Origin: Panopea generosa
Lineage: Eukaryota > Mollusca > Bivalvia > Adapedonta > Hiatellidae
Length of the DNA stretch: 64,000 nt
Assembly: GCA_029582155.1 (NCBI GenBank)
Contig: CM055897.1
Location: 93,261,829 to 93,325,828, forward strand
Reading direction: 5' to 3'
Under the pieces are notes generated by a model. That model was given only the letters and a program-made list of their open reading frames with translations, had not been told where the DNA came from and did not search any database. Positions within the stretch are counted from its first letter, which is position 1, and each line of letters starts with the position of its first letter. The position numbers were made by a program, and so were the translations under genes. This document shows, in pieces, positions 11,212 to 21,017 of this stretch.

Positions 11212-12148
11212 TAATTTCCCTGGTTGACCTCAGATTTTGATCTGCATTGTCGCTTAAAATGACCCTTCTTCCTACATTTCCAACATGTGACTTTGCCTTG
11301 AGCATGACTTCTTTTGTAACCTTTTGATCTTTTACTGATAACCTGATTTTCATTGCCATTTTGAGAGTTTATCTGTGGTCTATTATTAAAATCATTTCCT
11401 GAACTTTGACTTGATCTTAACTTTTTGCCTTGAGCATTGCTTTGTTTGTAACCTGTTAATCTTTTACTGATAACCTGGTTTTCATTGCCATTTAGCAATT
11501 TCATCTGATTTCTCTTTTGAAAAATATTTCTTGCATTTTGACCTGTTTTTAATTCTAATTTTTTCCTAAGATTTTGTTCTGTCATGGCCGAACTGACTGC
11601 TGCTTGGAGAGTTATGTGATATTCTCTCATTAACCTCATTTTCATATAATCATACAACAATCCATTTATGAAATAACCAACCAACATTTTTTCAATAAAT
11701 TGTAAATCTCCCCGATATTCTTTGAATGCATCTTGACCCAAATCTAGCAATCTTTCTGCATACTTTTGTACATTTTCATTTGTTTTTTTGCAAAATTGTA
11801 CCCAGTAACATTAACGAATGATGAGAATCTATTACCTCAGCGTATTGCTTTGTAAGTCCATTTTTCAATTGTAACCAAGTTGTACTAGGATTATCAATTA
11901 TCCATCTTTGAATGAAATCGCTTACTACCCCCTTACTGGCTTGTAATGCTATTAGTTTGATTTGACTTTCATCTGTTTTTGTAAAAATTGCATATTTTTC
12001 AATATTTTTAACCCAAGTTTTAAATTGTTTCGAATTTCCATCAAAATGTTTTATAAATTTTCTAATTCCCTGAGCTTCAACAAGATTATTTAATAGTGCT
12101 AATTGATCTGCTAAGTTTTTGAATACAGAAGCAACATTTTGGTCTGTC
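11211..12148 (-). pseudogene. E1 gag (capsid + nucleocapsid), one frameshift
   Basis: Starts at MTDQNVASVF (ATG 12148; an upstream in-frame start at 12177 is possible). The N-part has the Ty3/gypsy gag signature region (FDGNSKQFKTWVKNIEKYA), then LLGTILQK; the C-part ends in a zinc knuckle CWKCRKKGHFKRQC (C-x2-C-x4-H-x4-C). The frame breaks in an A7 run near 11786-11792, and one base of slippage there would account for it. Two near-identical blocks (QVISKRLTGYKQSNAQGK / QVISKRSKGYKRSHAQGK) show an internal duplication before the knuckle. Gag packages the RNA and builds the particle. Confidence 0.85.
11214..11220 (-). promoter_or_regulatory. -1 ribosomal frameshift heptamer at E1 gag-pol junction
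   Basis: Minus-strand G GGA AAT followed at once by the gag stop TAG (11211-11213). It fits X XXY YYZ exactly in the gag frame. Slipping back one base puts ribosomes in the protease frame, which is open past this point. This is a well-known way for gypsy-type elements to make Gag-Pol. No downstream pseudoknot was worked out. Confidence 0.7.
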
Positions 12149-12258
12149 ATTTTCGTAATTGTAAGAAAATAAATCACATAAACACACTCACCGGTTCTTC
12201 CTTCATCTCCATGTCGTATACGTGGTCTATACTCTGCGTTGTGTTAATCCAATCCAGT

Positions 12259-12276
12259 CCTGGAGTAGCGGCACCA
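12259..12276 (-). promoter_or_regulatory. E1 primer-binding site (candidate)
   Basis: Minus-strand TGGTGCCGCTACTCCAGG begins with the TGG expected to pair with tRNA CCA-3'. It lies 13 nt inside the 5' LTR rather than adjacent to it. OUTER has a similar offset (11 nt) and a similar TGG-GC..CCAGGA pattern. The tRNA was not identified. Confidence 0.5.
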
Positions 12277-12289
12277 TTTAATATACACA

Positions 12290-12801
12290 TGTCGCATAAT
12301 CGACTCAACAACTCTTGTATATCATAAGTAAATTTTATTCACATAATTATAAAATTTTCATAAGTTCAAAGTCACAAGCTAACATTTTTAAACTCGCTAT
12401 TGCTCGTTTAAACTAAACCTAGTCTAACTAACATCTTACTCTGACCGTGGCTCAAACTTAACTGACTGTCCTGTCTCTCCTGAAAAACCGTCTCTGAATG
12501 ACTAAACAGCTATTCTATCATTGGACAATTCTACATTACTATTGGTCAGTTGACCAATTACCGATCTTAAAGTCCAGACCACAATTAACTTGACAACAAT
12601 ACATCAAGATAACCCTAGGTTACCATTTATCTTCTCATTAAACTGTCATCCTATCTCATTAAACCGTCATAGATTCAAGATTCAAGACTTCCTCACTTAT
12701 ACGTACAATGTTCCTCAATACATACATATATCAATATATTTATTTATGTCAAATGAAGTATCTTCAATTCTAACATCTCACTAGCATCCAATAATGTTAC
12801 A
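12290..12801 (-). repeat. E1 5' LTR
   Basis: 512 bp, TG...CA, nearly identical to 4673-5184. The transcription start should lie inside it on the minus strand, but core promoter signals were not resolved. Confidence 0.92.
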
Positions 12802-12805
12802 CCAC

Positions 12806-13482
12806 CCGCAAGAAGAATATTCATTAATGATGATGATTCTTGTATTAGAGATAAAAATAACTATAAGTAACTGATATAACGATGATAACGAATTTTATTA
12901 CACTAATTACTGATACAATTAGTGTTTCTTATCTTGATTACCAAAGGAGAAATCTGTATCTTTAGATAGAATCTTTGATACGACATCATGAATTTGCATT
13001 TGATATATAAAAGTGTCAACGATCGAAATTGCTGTATTTTCGAAGTTTTATCTAATTTTTGTCAAGAAAAAAAAATATATATAAAAAAATAAGAAAAAGA
13101 ATGATAAAACTCTCACAAAAATAAAATATAAACACATCGTAGTTTTTGAAGTTGATAAATAAGATTGATTGTTTCTATGAAGTTGCCCGACTGTATAGCA
13201 TCCATAAGCCAATGTACACAGTTAACATAATGTCATCATGATAAAATTCTATAGATACATATAAATAAAACCTTATGCAATACTTTGCCTTTAAAAATGA
13301 TTAATGACACGGGTAATAGCTAAAAACACACGAAAAACAAACACACATATCAACTATCGATAAAAATAGAAATACAACTTATATTTACAAATGGCATGTT
13401 GAAGATAAGAATCAGTTGATAATTTGATATGGTTTAAATCTATGCATATCTCAAAAGTAAGTAAATAGAAACTAGAGCGATG
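12806..13482 (-). other. OUTER 3' non-coding region
   Basis: AT-rich sequence between the post-env ORF and the polypurine tract. No credible frame on either strand. It contains an A-rich patch at 13065-13120. Confidence 0.5.
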
Positions 13483-14179
13483 TTAACTTACACGAACAAT
13501 TAATTGTTTTTGTTTTTGTTTTTCTTTTATAATGAATAAAACTTTATAGTTATGTATATAGTATCCGAAAAATAGTCCGAAATTAAAAATGTATAACTGG
13601 TCGGTGTCCGAGTCGGTGTCGATGCTGCTGTCCTCGGAGTCATTCAGTAGTCGTCGGGCCTTCACATACACCGCATCAAATACACTTTCCCACATACGGG
13701 GATCCCTCAAAATGTTTCGAAGATCGTCATAGGAGGCGTTGTTATAGATTTGTCATAAAGGTATGGATTCCCCGTCCATTTGGTCCATTATGTGGCGCTG
13801 GGCTATCATAATAAAAAAATAAGCCGTGAGCGAATTTCGCTGTTCCGGTCCTGCTGTCGAAATAAGCCTAGTAAAATTGTCAAATAAGTGACGTGGGTAG
13901 AAACCACTGCCGTTCCCGAAGTCAAGCTGACATTCATGGCGTTCCGCAGCCCCGAAATGGCACTGCGGACACATTGCAACGACCTGCTGAGTTAACGTAT
14001 GTTCGATGTATCCCCTTAACCACAGAAAATGGTGAAAATCTCTTCGTTGGTGTACAGTGTTGTAGTTCGAATATGATTGTCCTGTTGTTGTTTTGTTGTG
14101 GTAGGATTGTGAGAAAGAATACCCGAGGTGTATATGTATATACAGCCCTGATCCCCGGGAGATTGAGGTGGGGTAGTCC

Positions 14180-14225
<46 letters not shown>
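13483..14225 (-). pseudogene. Unrecognised ORF downstream of env in OUTER
   Basis: From the Gln-encoding CAA run (about 14225) a minus-strand frame stays open to 13753, passes one in-frame TGA (about 13753-13755), then continues open to 13483. Landmarks are a poly-Q start, DFHHFLWLRGYIE, a possible metal site CPQCHFGAAERHEC, HLFDNFTRLI, DPRMWESVFDAVYVKARRLL, and a Ser/Asp end (DSEDSSIDTDSDTD). There is no Met before about 13974, so the true start may be upstream in another frame; the CAA array offers an easy slippage point. It does not read as gag, pol or env. I cannot assign a family; it may be an accessory gene or captured host exon. Confidence 0.5.
14181..14225. repeat. (GTT)n / (CAA)n microsatellite
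   Basis: About 15 uninterrupted GTT units on the plus strand. In different frames they give poly-V, poly-Q or poly-N, which produces spurious ORFs. The Q frame runs into the ORF described at 13483-14225. Confidence 0.95.
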
Positions 14226-14268
14226 ATTCTTCATTAGGGGCTTCATTTTGATGGAGCACCCTACCATG

Positions 14269-14561
14269 TACGATATGCTACTTACTTATTAATCAGGGCT
14301 AGGTGTATATCACTAACGAACAACTAAGAAAATATATTATTAACACTGATGCACGTCTATGAAATAAAATAAACAATGAGTTTCACGTCTATTAAATAAG
14401 CTCGTATGGCACTAGCAAACTAGAAAAAATAAATGATTAACACTGAACGCAAGTCTATGAATGAAAAATAAACAAATCGAGTTTCACGTCTATTAAATAA
14501 ACAAACACATCTTGTTTCACGTTCACAGCAAATAACGCTGCAGCTTATCATTCAAGTTCTT
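14269..14561 (-). other. Spacer between env and post-env ORF
   Basis: AT-rich, with two imperfect direct copies of a roughly 60-bp block (about 14344-14402 and 14440-14505) containing AACACTGA..C..GTCTATGAA and GAGTTTCACGTCTATTAAATAA. No coding frame. Confidence 0.5.
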
Positions 14562-15159
14562 TTAATAGCCAATGTCATACTGCATTGGAACTATCATATT
14601 CCCATCGCTCCTTGTTATTGTTGCGACGTCAATGCTGGGATACAACTTCTGCACAAAATTCGTTGTTGCAGTCTGTATTTCTATTTCGTGCTTTTGGGGT
14701 GCTGGTGATTTTTCTGGTTCAGTGACGGTAATTACGTCTGCAGACTGTGCTGCCACCACCTGTTCACAAGTTGGAGTACTGCTAGTCTCCATTTTCTTGG
14801 CTTTCCTGACTAACCAGGTTGGTCTTAACTTGTTTAGCTTAATTTTAAATTTACTGTAAATATAAATAACTACGAGTACAATGATTACGACTATAAAAGC
14901 GATAACTACATCAAACCGATTAAATTTAGCACTGTTTTCAGCAGGGACCTGTCTCAATTGTTGTAATCTATTTATGAGATGATCCATAGGGATTTGTTTT
15001 AAAGACGCTAATTCCGCGCAGGTAACTCTATTTTTGTGAGCTTTGGAAGGGCTTTATTAAAGTCTGTCCAAACGTTGGTGGTTGATAAATTTTGTATTCC
15101 CCAGAGTGTTTTAATGGAATCTTTTAGTACATGAGAACTTTCCACGTCGAATGACTTTG
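14562..15159 (-). pseudogene. env: OUTER env: stem, transmembrane segment and cytoplasmic tail
   Basis: Minus-strand C-terminal piece of an envelope-type glycoprotein. The distal 141 codons (14987-14562) have a strongly hydrophobic membrane span (FDVVIAFIVVIIVLVVIYIY, roughly residues 25-45) followed by a basic stop-transfer stretch and a tail of about 90 residues. Proximal codons (15158 to about 15020) are open in a different frame and carry ectodomain-stem sequence; the shift between the two is near 15010-15020. The 5' side is cut by E2 at 15160. Such proteins sit in the membrane and mediate entry; this copy is non-functional. Confidence 0.7.
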
Positions 15160-15866
15160 TGTTATTGTCAGTCACTTCAATTAATTATTGTATTCTGTTG
15201 TTAGTTTGATATTGTAAAATTTAAACCCAATATATAATTATGTGGGATGTTTCATGGTTAAGATGAGATTACAAGATATGCAGCACCAAGCGGGAATACT
15301 TCAGAGGTCACTTATGATAAATTACCCTGTCACAAAATAATGTAACTTAACTAAAGATAGTACTATAAACTGCGTCATGGGCATTTTTGAGGAAATAGAA
15401 TATAAAAATAGTCAGGAGATATATGCATCAAAATGTGAAAGATTGACGAGCTGTTACGGTAATTAGCGGGTGCAAGCTGCGAATTTTTAAAGAGTTAGTC
15501 AGTTATACTTGGGAAAGCAAGGTATACGGTTATGTAGGAATTTTGGGCAGTTTTATTTTGGAAGGCCAGGTGGACGGTCATGTAAAATTAAGAGTTAACA
15601 TGGGGAAGACGGGTTGTTCAGATGGTTTTTCGATGGCTGGGTGATATAGAAATGCAAGTTGAGTTGCATGATATGATCGAGATGATAGGTAATATTTAAA
15701 TAGGAACTGATACAAAAATGGGGACATATTTTGAACTATATTTTAGAAGCTGCACATGTGTTGAATAGAATTCATTAAAATTTAAAATGACAGTTATAAC
15801 AATGTAAGAAATAAATGTATATAGAAAAACGTGTGTTATGTGTTAATGATGTGCGATGGTGAAACA
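15160..15866 (+). repeat. E2 5' LTR
   Basis: 707 bp, TG...CA, matched by 22538-23243. The PBS was not convincingly placed: a segment at about 15887-15908 (ATGATGCACGTGACCAAGGA) resembles the OUTER PBS region but lacks the exact TGG start. Confidence 0.9.
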
Positions 15867-16043
15867 TGTAAGGAGGGTAAGAAAAATGATGCACGTGACC
15901 AAGGATTCTACCCTGGAAAAAGTGTCGCGGCAGCGAAGTACAAACGTAACAAGAAAGTGGTTAATTGCGGATTTAAACTTTTCAACTAGCGAGCTTTGTA
16001 ATTTGATACATTTTCTGGGTGTAAAAATCTAAAAATTTAACAA

Positions 16044-16615
16044 ATGGCAGAAATTAATATCACGATTGAAAATAATGCGAAGTACTTACAAAAAATTGAT
16101 GGAATAGATGCAAAATTATTTAAAGAATGGGTAAATGAGATAGAAAAAATTAGTTATATAAATAATTACGGAAATGAGAAGAAAATATTGCTATTGTATC
16201 CGAAGAGTGGCGGTTTTTTATCACAATTTATTAGAAGATATCTGAATAATCAAGAAAATAAAACTTTTGAAGATTTGAAATTAGAATTAGAGTCACGATT
16301 TGGCGGCGAAGTTCGAAATACATCTCACGCATTAATGCTATTAGGTAATATCAAACAAAAACATGATGAAAAGTTTCAATTATTTGCGGAAAGAATATTT
16401 AACTTATCAGAGTAAGCGTATGTAATCGAGGAGAATATAGAGAATTTATTATGAGACAGCTTATAGATTTTTTTACCAAAGGCATATTAGATAAATCTAT
16501 AAAACTTATTGATTATTGAGAGAAAGTCCGAGAAATTTAGATGATACAGTAAAAATCGCTATTCGGGAACATAATTTTATAAAACGCGTTAATTTAGATC
16601 AGGAGTTAAAGAGAA
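16044..16615 (+). pseudogene. E2 gag, capsid part
   Basis: ATG at 16044 gives 123 residues homologous to E1/OUTER gag (FKEWVNEIEKI; SQFIRRYLNN; LELESRFGGEVRNTSHALMLLGNIKQK). It stops at 16413; related sequence continues in shifted frames to about 16615. Capsid-forming protein of the particle. It differs from the other two elements in lacking the N-terminal FxNIAxQL-type lead. Confidence 0.7.
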
Positions 16616-16675
16616 TGTAGGTCTCAAAGAAATGCAGATAAATTATAGATCACAAAAAAAAAATGTCAAAAATGC

Positions 16676-17023
16676 TTGAGAAATGGTCACCTGACTAAAT
16701 TTTGTAGGGCACGCGTCGCGTCGCAGAAAATAAATGCAGTCATTAGTAAACCACGAAATGACAGGAAAAAAATGGTATGTTGTGGTTGCAGTAAAGTAGG
16801 GCACATAAGGAGAGATTGTCTTTTCAGCAATAAAAAGACCTATTATAGGAATAGGGATAGTACGCGTAGAAATTACAGAGCAAATAATGGGCATAGAATT
16901 GATAAAAGAGAGGGAAACTTCAAATCCCGAGACATAGAATTGGGTGTGATGACTCGGGAAAGAAAAATGAAAAATCGCCCACAAGATATCCTTATCCGGG
17001 AATGCGAATTCTTGTTTAATTGA
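16676..17023 (+). pseudogene. E2 gag, nucleocapsid part
   Basis: Basic frame with a remnant first knuckle (RNGHLTKFC) and an intact-looking second, CCGCSKVGHIRRDC, followed by Arg/Asn-rich sequence. Nucleocapsid binds the RNA genome. It is out of frame with the capsid part. Confidence 0.75.
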
Positions 17024-17046
17024 TGTAGGAAAAAATCGCTTAAAAT

Positions 17047-18090
17047 GTTTAGTAGATACAGGTGCCATGGTTCGTTTAATACATTACAAAATAAACAAAG
17101 AATTGAAGAATAAACCGAGATTAGAAAACAATATCAACTGGTAGCTTATTAAATGTGTTGGGTAGAATAAATTTGAAATTTGAAATGAAGGGAGAGAAAA
17201 TTGAACATCCGTTTTATGTAGTGTCAGACATGAATAGAAACGTAATATTAGGGCAGGATTTTTTGTATGAAAATGGAGTTAGATTATATTATGATTTAGG
17301 ATGTTTACGTATAAGGAAAGTAATGGTTCTGCTAGTAAGTGATATACACATAAGTTCAGTTGTAAGATTAGATAGAAAGGTTACTTTAAAACCGAATTCA
17401 ATGTTGGTGTGTACAGGTAGAATTAAAAAGAATTCAAGTATTTTAGAAAATAAAAGTTATATTATCGACAAATGTGAGACAGGTCACATGAGTAATCGTC
17501 CCGAATTAGTAATTGTAGATTCAGAAATTAAACGAAACAAATCAGGAAAATTACCAGTTATTATAGTTAATGATGGAAACCAAACTCAGAGTATAAAGAA
17601 GGGCACAATAATAGCACGCTTAAATGAAATATTAGAAGTGTATGCAGTCAGTGACACACAGTTTTCAAAAAAGGCAAATAATCAGTCTAAACAGTCAATT
17701 TTTACGCAAAGAAGCGCGCCTGAGGAGCATAAAGAGAACATAGCCGAACTTTTATATAGAAATCAAAGTACCATATCAGTATCAGCGACTGATGTAGAAG
17801 AAACAGACCTTTTACAAATGCGAATAGACACAGGAAATAATGATCCTGTTAAAGTAAGACCTTATAGAATACCGTTAAAAGGCTTAAAATATGTAAATCA
17901 GGCAGTAGACGAACTTCTAACTGCAGGTATTATAAGTAGTTCGCGTAGTCCGTACTCTGCTCCACTTCTGCTGGTAAGCAAAAAAGATAGTTATGATAAA
18001 CGAATGTGTAAAAACTTTCGTGGTCTAAATAAGGTAGTAAAAGGTTATGCTTTTCCGTTACTCAGAATTGATTCAGTGTTAGACAAATAA
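17047..18090 (+). pseudogene. E2 protease and start of RT
   Basis: The protease motif LVDTGAMVRLI lies at about 17050-17085 in a frame that stops at 17142. Open sequence resumes at 17155 for 311 codons with MNRNVILGQDFLYENGVR, a linker, then the RT entry (DTGNNDPVKVRPYRIPLKG, ISSSRSPYSAPLLLVSKKD, KNFRGLN). A stop at 18088 ends it just before the first catalytic Asp region. Confidence 0.8.
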
Positions 18091-18552
18091 GGTAATAACG
18101 CCATATTCTCATCAATAGATTTACGCAGTGGTTTTTTCTGTGTAGGTATACATCCAAGAGATAGAGAGAAAGTTATGACGCGCGCGTTGAACGGATTAGA
18201 ATATTGTGCGATCCCTTATGTGAATGACATAATAATTTTTAGTAAGACTATTGAAGAGCATTTAGTACACTTGCAAATGGTGCTAGACAGGTTTAAAGAA
18301 CATAAATTGAAAATGAAATTAAGTAAATGTCAGTTTATGAAACCATAAACTAAACACTTGTGGTTTACTGTTAACAAAGATGGAATTAAACCAGATGTAC
18401 AAAAAGTACAAGCGATACAAGGGTTAGCTCCACCCACTACAGTTAAAGCAGTCCGTAGTTTTGTAGCTATGCTTGGCTGTTATAGACGATTTGTACCAAA
18501 TTTTAGCAAAATAGCAGAACCACTTATTAATCTGACAAGAAAAGAATGCTAG
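18091..18552 (+). pseudogene. E2 RT remainder with internal deletion and altered active site
   Basis: Readable as AIFSSIDLRSGFF, then a jump from the KVMTR region directly to NGLEYCAIPYVNDIIIFS. The FGL..P..F block normally lying between them is missing, a loss of roughly 25 codons. The YxDD box reads YVND, so one catalytic Asp is lost. A stop falls after QFMKP (about 18345), and 18358-18552 continues with RSFVAMLGCYRRFVPNFSKIAEPL. Confidence 0.8.
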
Positions 18553-19190
18553 GTATAAATGGGATGAGAATTGTCAATTAGCATTCGAAACATTAAAATC
18601 AAGTTTAGCAGAAGCTCCATTATTAGTTTATCCGGACATGAATAAGAGATTCATTTTGTATACGGACGCTAGTGAAAAATCGACGGGAGGTGTGTTATGT
18701 CAAGAAGATAAGACGAAGCGGGAAAGATGTAGAAAAACCCTTATATTTTCTGTCTCACAAATTATCGCGTACACAGATCAAGTGGCCGATTATTGAAAAG
18801 GAGATGTTTTCAGTAGTTTACGCTGTGACACACTTTCATCATTATTTACATGGCTCTAAAGTACTGATTTACACTGACCACAAACCGCTGCAATATATTC
18901 TTGAAAAACAGCAATTTAATAATAGTAAGGTAGCGATGTGGTGTTTGCTTATTCAGTCATTTGATGTAGAGATAAAACACATCCCAGGGAAAGACAATAT
19001 TGTAAGTGATCAATTATCACGAATACCAGAAGTGAGTACTCAAGATAATGAAACCGAGGAACTGTCCTCAGAAATAGGTGTAGGCGATAGAGATTTTTTA
19101 GTAAATGCAATAGACACGTCAAATATTGACACATTTAAGTACCTGCACGCTCAAGCACCTGTAATGCATGACGAAGGGAAATCAAAATGA
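18553..19190 (+). pseudogene. E2 RNase H
   Basis: YTDASEK-like sequence near 18660 in a neighbouring frame, then an open frame 18672-19190 with LYFLSHKLSRTQIKWP, YTDHKPLQYI and VEIKHIPGKDNIVSDQLSRIPE. This is the Ty3/gypsy RNase H order, broken by a frameshift near 18700. Confidence 0.8.
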
Positions 19191-19202
19191 CTAGATATTA
19201 AT

Positions 19203-21017
19203 ATGCAGGAAGAACAGTCAAAGGATGATGAGATTGTCAAAATTAAAAGGTCATTGAATGATGGTAGTGCCAATAAAACTACCGATCGGAACTTTCTAGT
19301 GCTTGAAGAGAATCTGTATTTTGTAGCAAATGCCGACAGTGAAGCTGTTCTGAGATTGTACATTCCGTCACATCTGACTGATGTGGTATTTAAAAGTTAT
19401 CATGATTTGGGGCATGTTGGGATAGATAAGACGGTTGACACGATTAAACAACAGTATTATTTCCCAAATCTGTATAAACGCGTAATTGAGTATATAGAGA
19501 TAGGTGTACCTTGTCAACAGCGACGGGTCACAGGGATTAAGCCACCCATGGGAGAAACTGAAATTAATCTATATGCATTTAGTAAAATTGCTGCTGACAT
19601 TAGTGGACCATACCCTAAAACGCTTTCCGGTAACAGGTAAATATATACAGTTATATGTACTTACTCAGGCTGGATTGAATCATATCCATTGCCAGATTAA
19701 ACGAGTGACTCGATTTTGCATGTGCTGCTAGAAGAAATTTTCCGCAGACATTCAATACCCCTCGTATATCTGAGTGATAACGGAAGTGAGAATGTGTCCC
19801 GAAAGGTTATAAAAACACTCACCTACTTGAATGTTAAGTGCATAACAACTAGCTTTTACTCACCACAAGGTAACGGGCGTGTTGAAGTTTCACACACCAG
19901 TTTGATAGATATGTTATCAAAGAAAATTAAGGATGACCCTACTACTTCGGATCTATTTCTAAATCAGTCTCTTGCTGCAATTAGAATGACAGTTAATCAG
20001 TCAAGCAAAACAACTCCATTTAATCTCTTATATGCCAGAGACGCAACATTTCCAATAGACATAGTACTTACCCCAACGCGCAAGTATTTAGGTACTGGTG
20101 CTCATGAAATAGCGTTACAAGAGCAGCATTAGGCTTTTACAAGAATGTATCACCGTATGAAGGGTCTAAAACGCAAAAGAGCTAATAAGACATGTGAATC
20201 AAGCAGTGAAGTAGAATTTAAAGTTGGACAGGCAGTGTACTTGAGAAATCACTTAAGGAAAAGTAAGTTGGATTCAAGGTGGATACCCTTTTATAGGATA
20301 ATTGAACAGAAATCACCTTTGACTTTTATTATCAAAAATCAACTTGATGGGAATACTAGAGAAACTCATGCTAGGTACATAAAACCAGCAAATTTAGATA
20401 ACTGGGATATACCAAAAGACCGACGTGGTCGTCTATTACGTAAAGAAGCGTATGCTGTATCCCCAGAGGGTAGTGAAACTGAGTCAAGTAGCGACTCTGA
20501 TGAGGAACCTTTAGCAAAGTTGACTGATAAATATAGAAAGGTTAGAGACGGTTCTTCCGACGAAGAAAACATTTCTCTTATGGAACTTTCCAGAAGGCTT
20601 AAAGAACGGAATTACCGTTTTAAGCAGGAAAATAGAAATAGTGACAGCGACGATAGCACAAGTAGAAAATCAGATACTAACGTATCTCTGAAATCAGAAG
20701 GTTCATTCAAAACGTCTAAAAGGCGGGAACAAATAAATATGTCTGATTCAGAAGAGAGTAGTATTAGTGAAGCTGAGTTATCAAAAGTAAATAACTCTGA
20801 TTGTAGAGAACCGGAAGTAGATAGTGAGTTTGAACCGGAAGTAGAAATGGGCATTAATTATGTTAAAAAAACTAAGACAATTAGGTCTACGAAGAAAACA
20901 AGTTTCAGTAGTAGCAGTGGTAATAGTAGTAATAGTAGTAAGGAATCGATATCTCAAAAGAAGCTGAAGGTTTTATTTAGCGCTCTCTCAAATATTTTGA
21001 TTAAAATCACAAAATAA
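19203..21017 (+). pseudogene. E2 integrase and acidic tail
   Basis: Frames 19203-19640, 19716-20132 and 20145-21017. HHCC domain (YHDLGHVG..CQQ, with the first Cys of the pair changed: VPCQQR), first core Asp in AADISGP, second in YLSDNGSE, Glu in GNGRVEV. After the C-terminal domain (KPANLDNWDIP) comes a long Ser/Asp/Glu tail with SSDEENISLMELSRRLKERN and poly-Ser near the end. A stop at 20131 and frameshifts near 19640-19716 break it. Confidence 0.8.

Larger units (their letters stand above)
4673..12801 (-). mobile_element. E1: Ty3/gypsy element nested in OUTER
   Basis: Complete element with 512-bp LTRs at 4673-5184 and 12290-12801 differing at roughly six positions by eye, and a 4-bp TSD CCAC (4669-4672 and 12802-12805). 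On the minus strand it holds a PBS-like site, gag, a -1 frameshift signal, protease, RT, RNase H, integrase and an acidic tail, then about 2 kb of 3' non-coding DNA and a purine tract. No env is visible. The genes carry several frameshifts, so this copy is non-autonomous. Confidence 0.9.

Noticed and set aside
14016-14267. Poly-Asn protein on the minus strand
   Set aside because: It is the CAA array read in the AAC frame, with no conserved sequence on either side in that frame.
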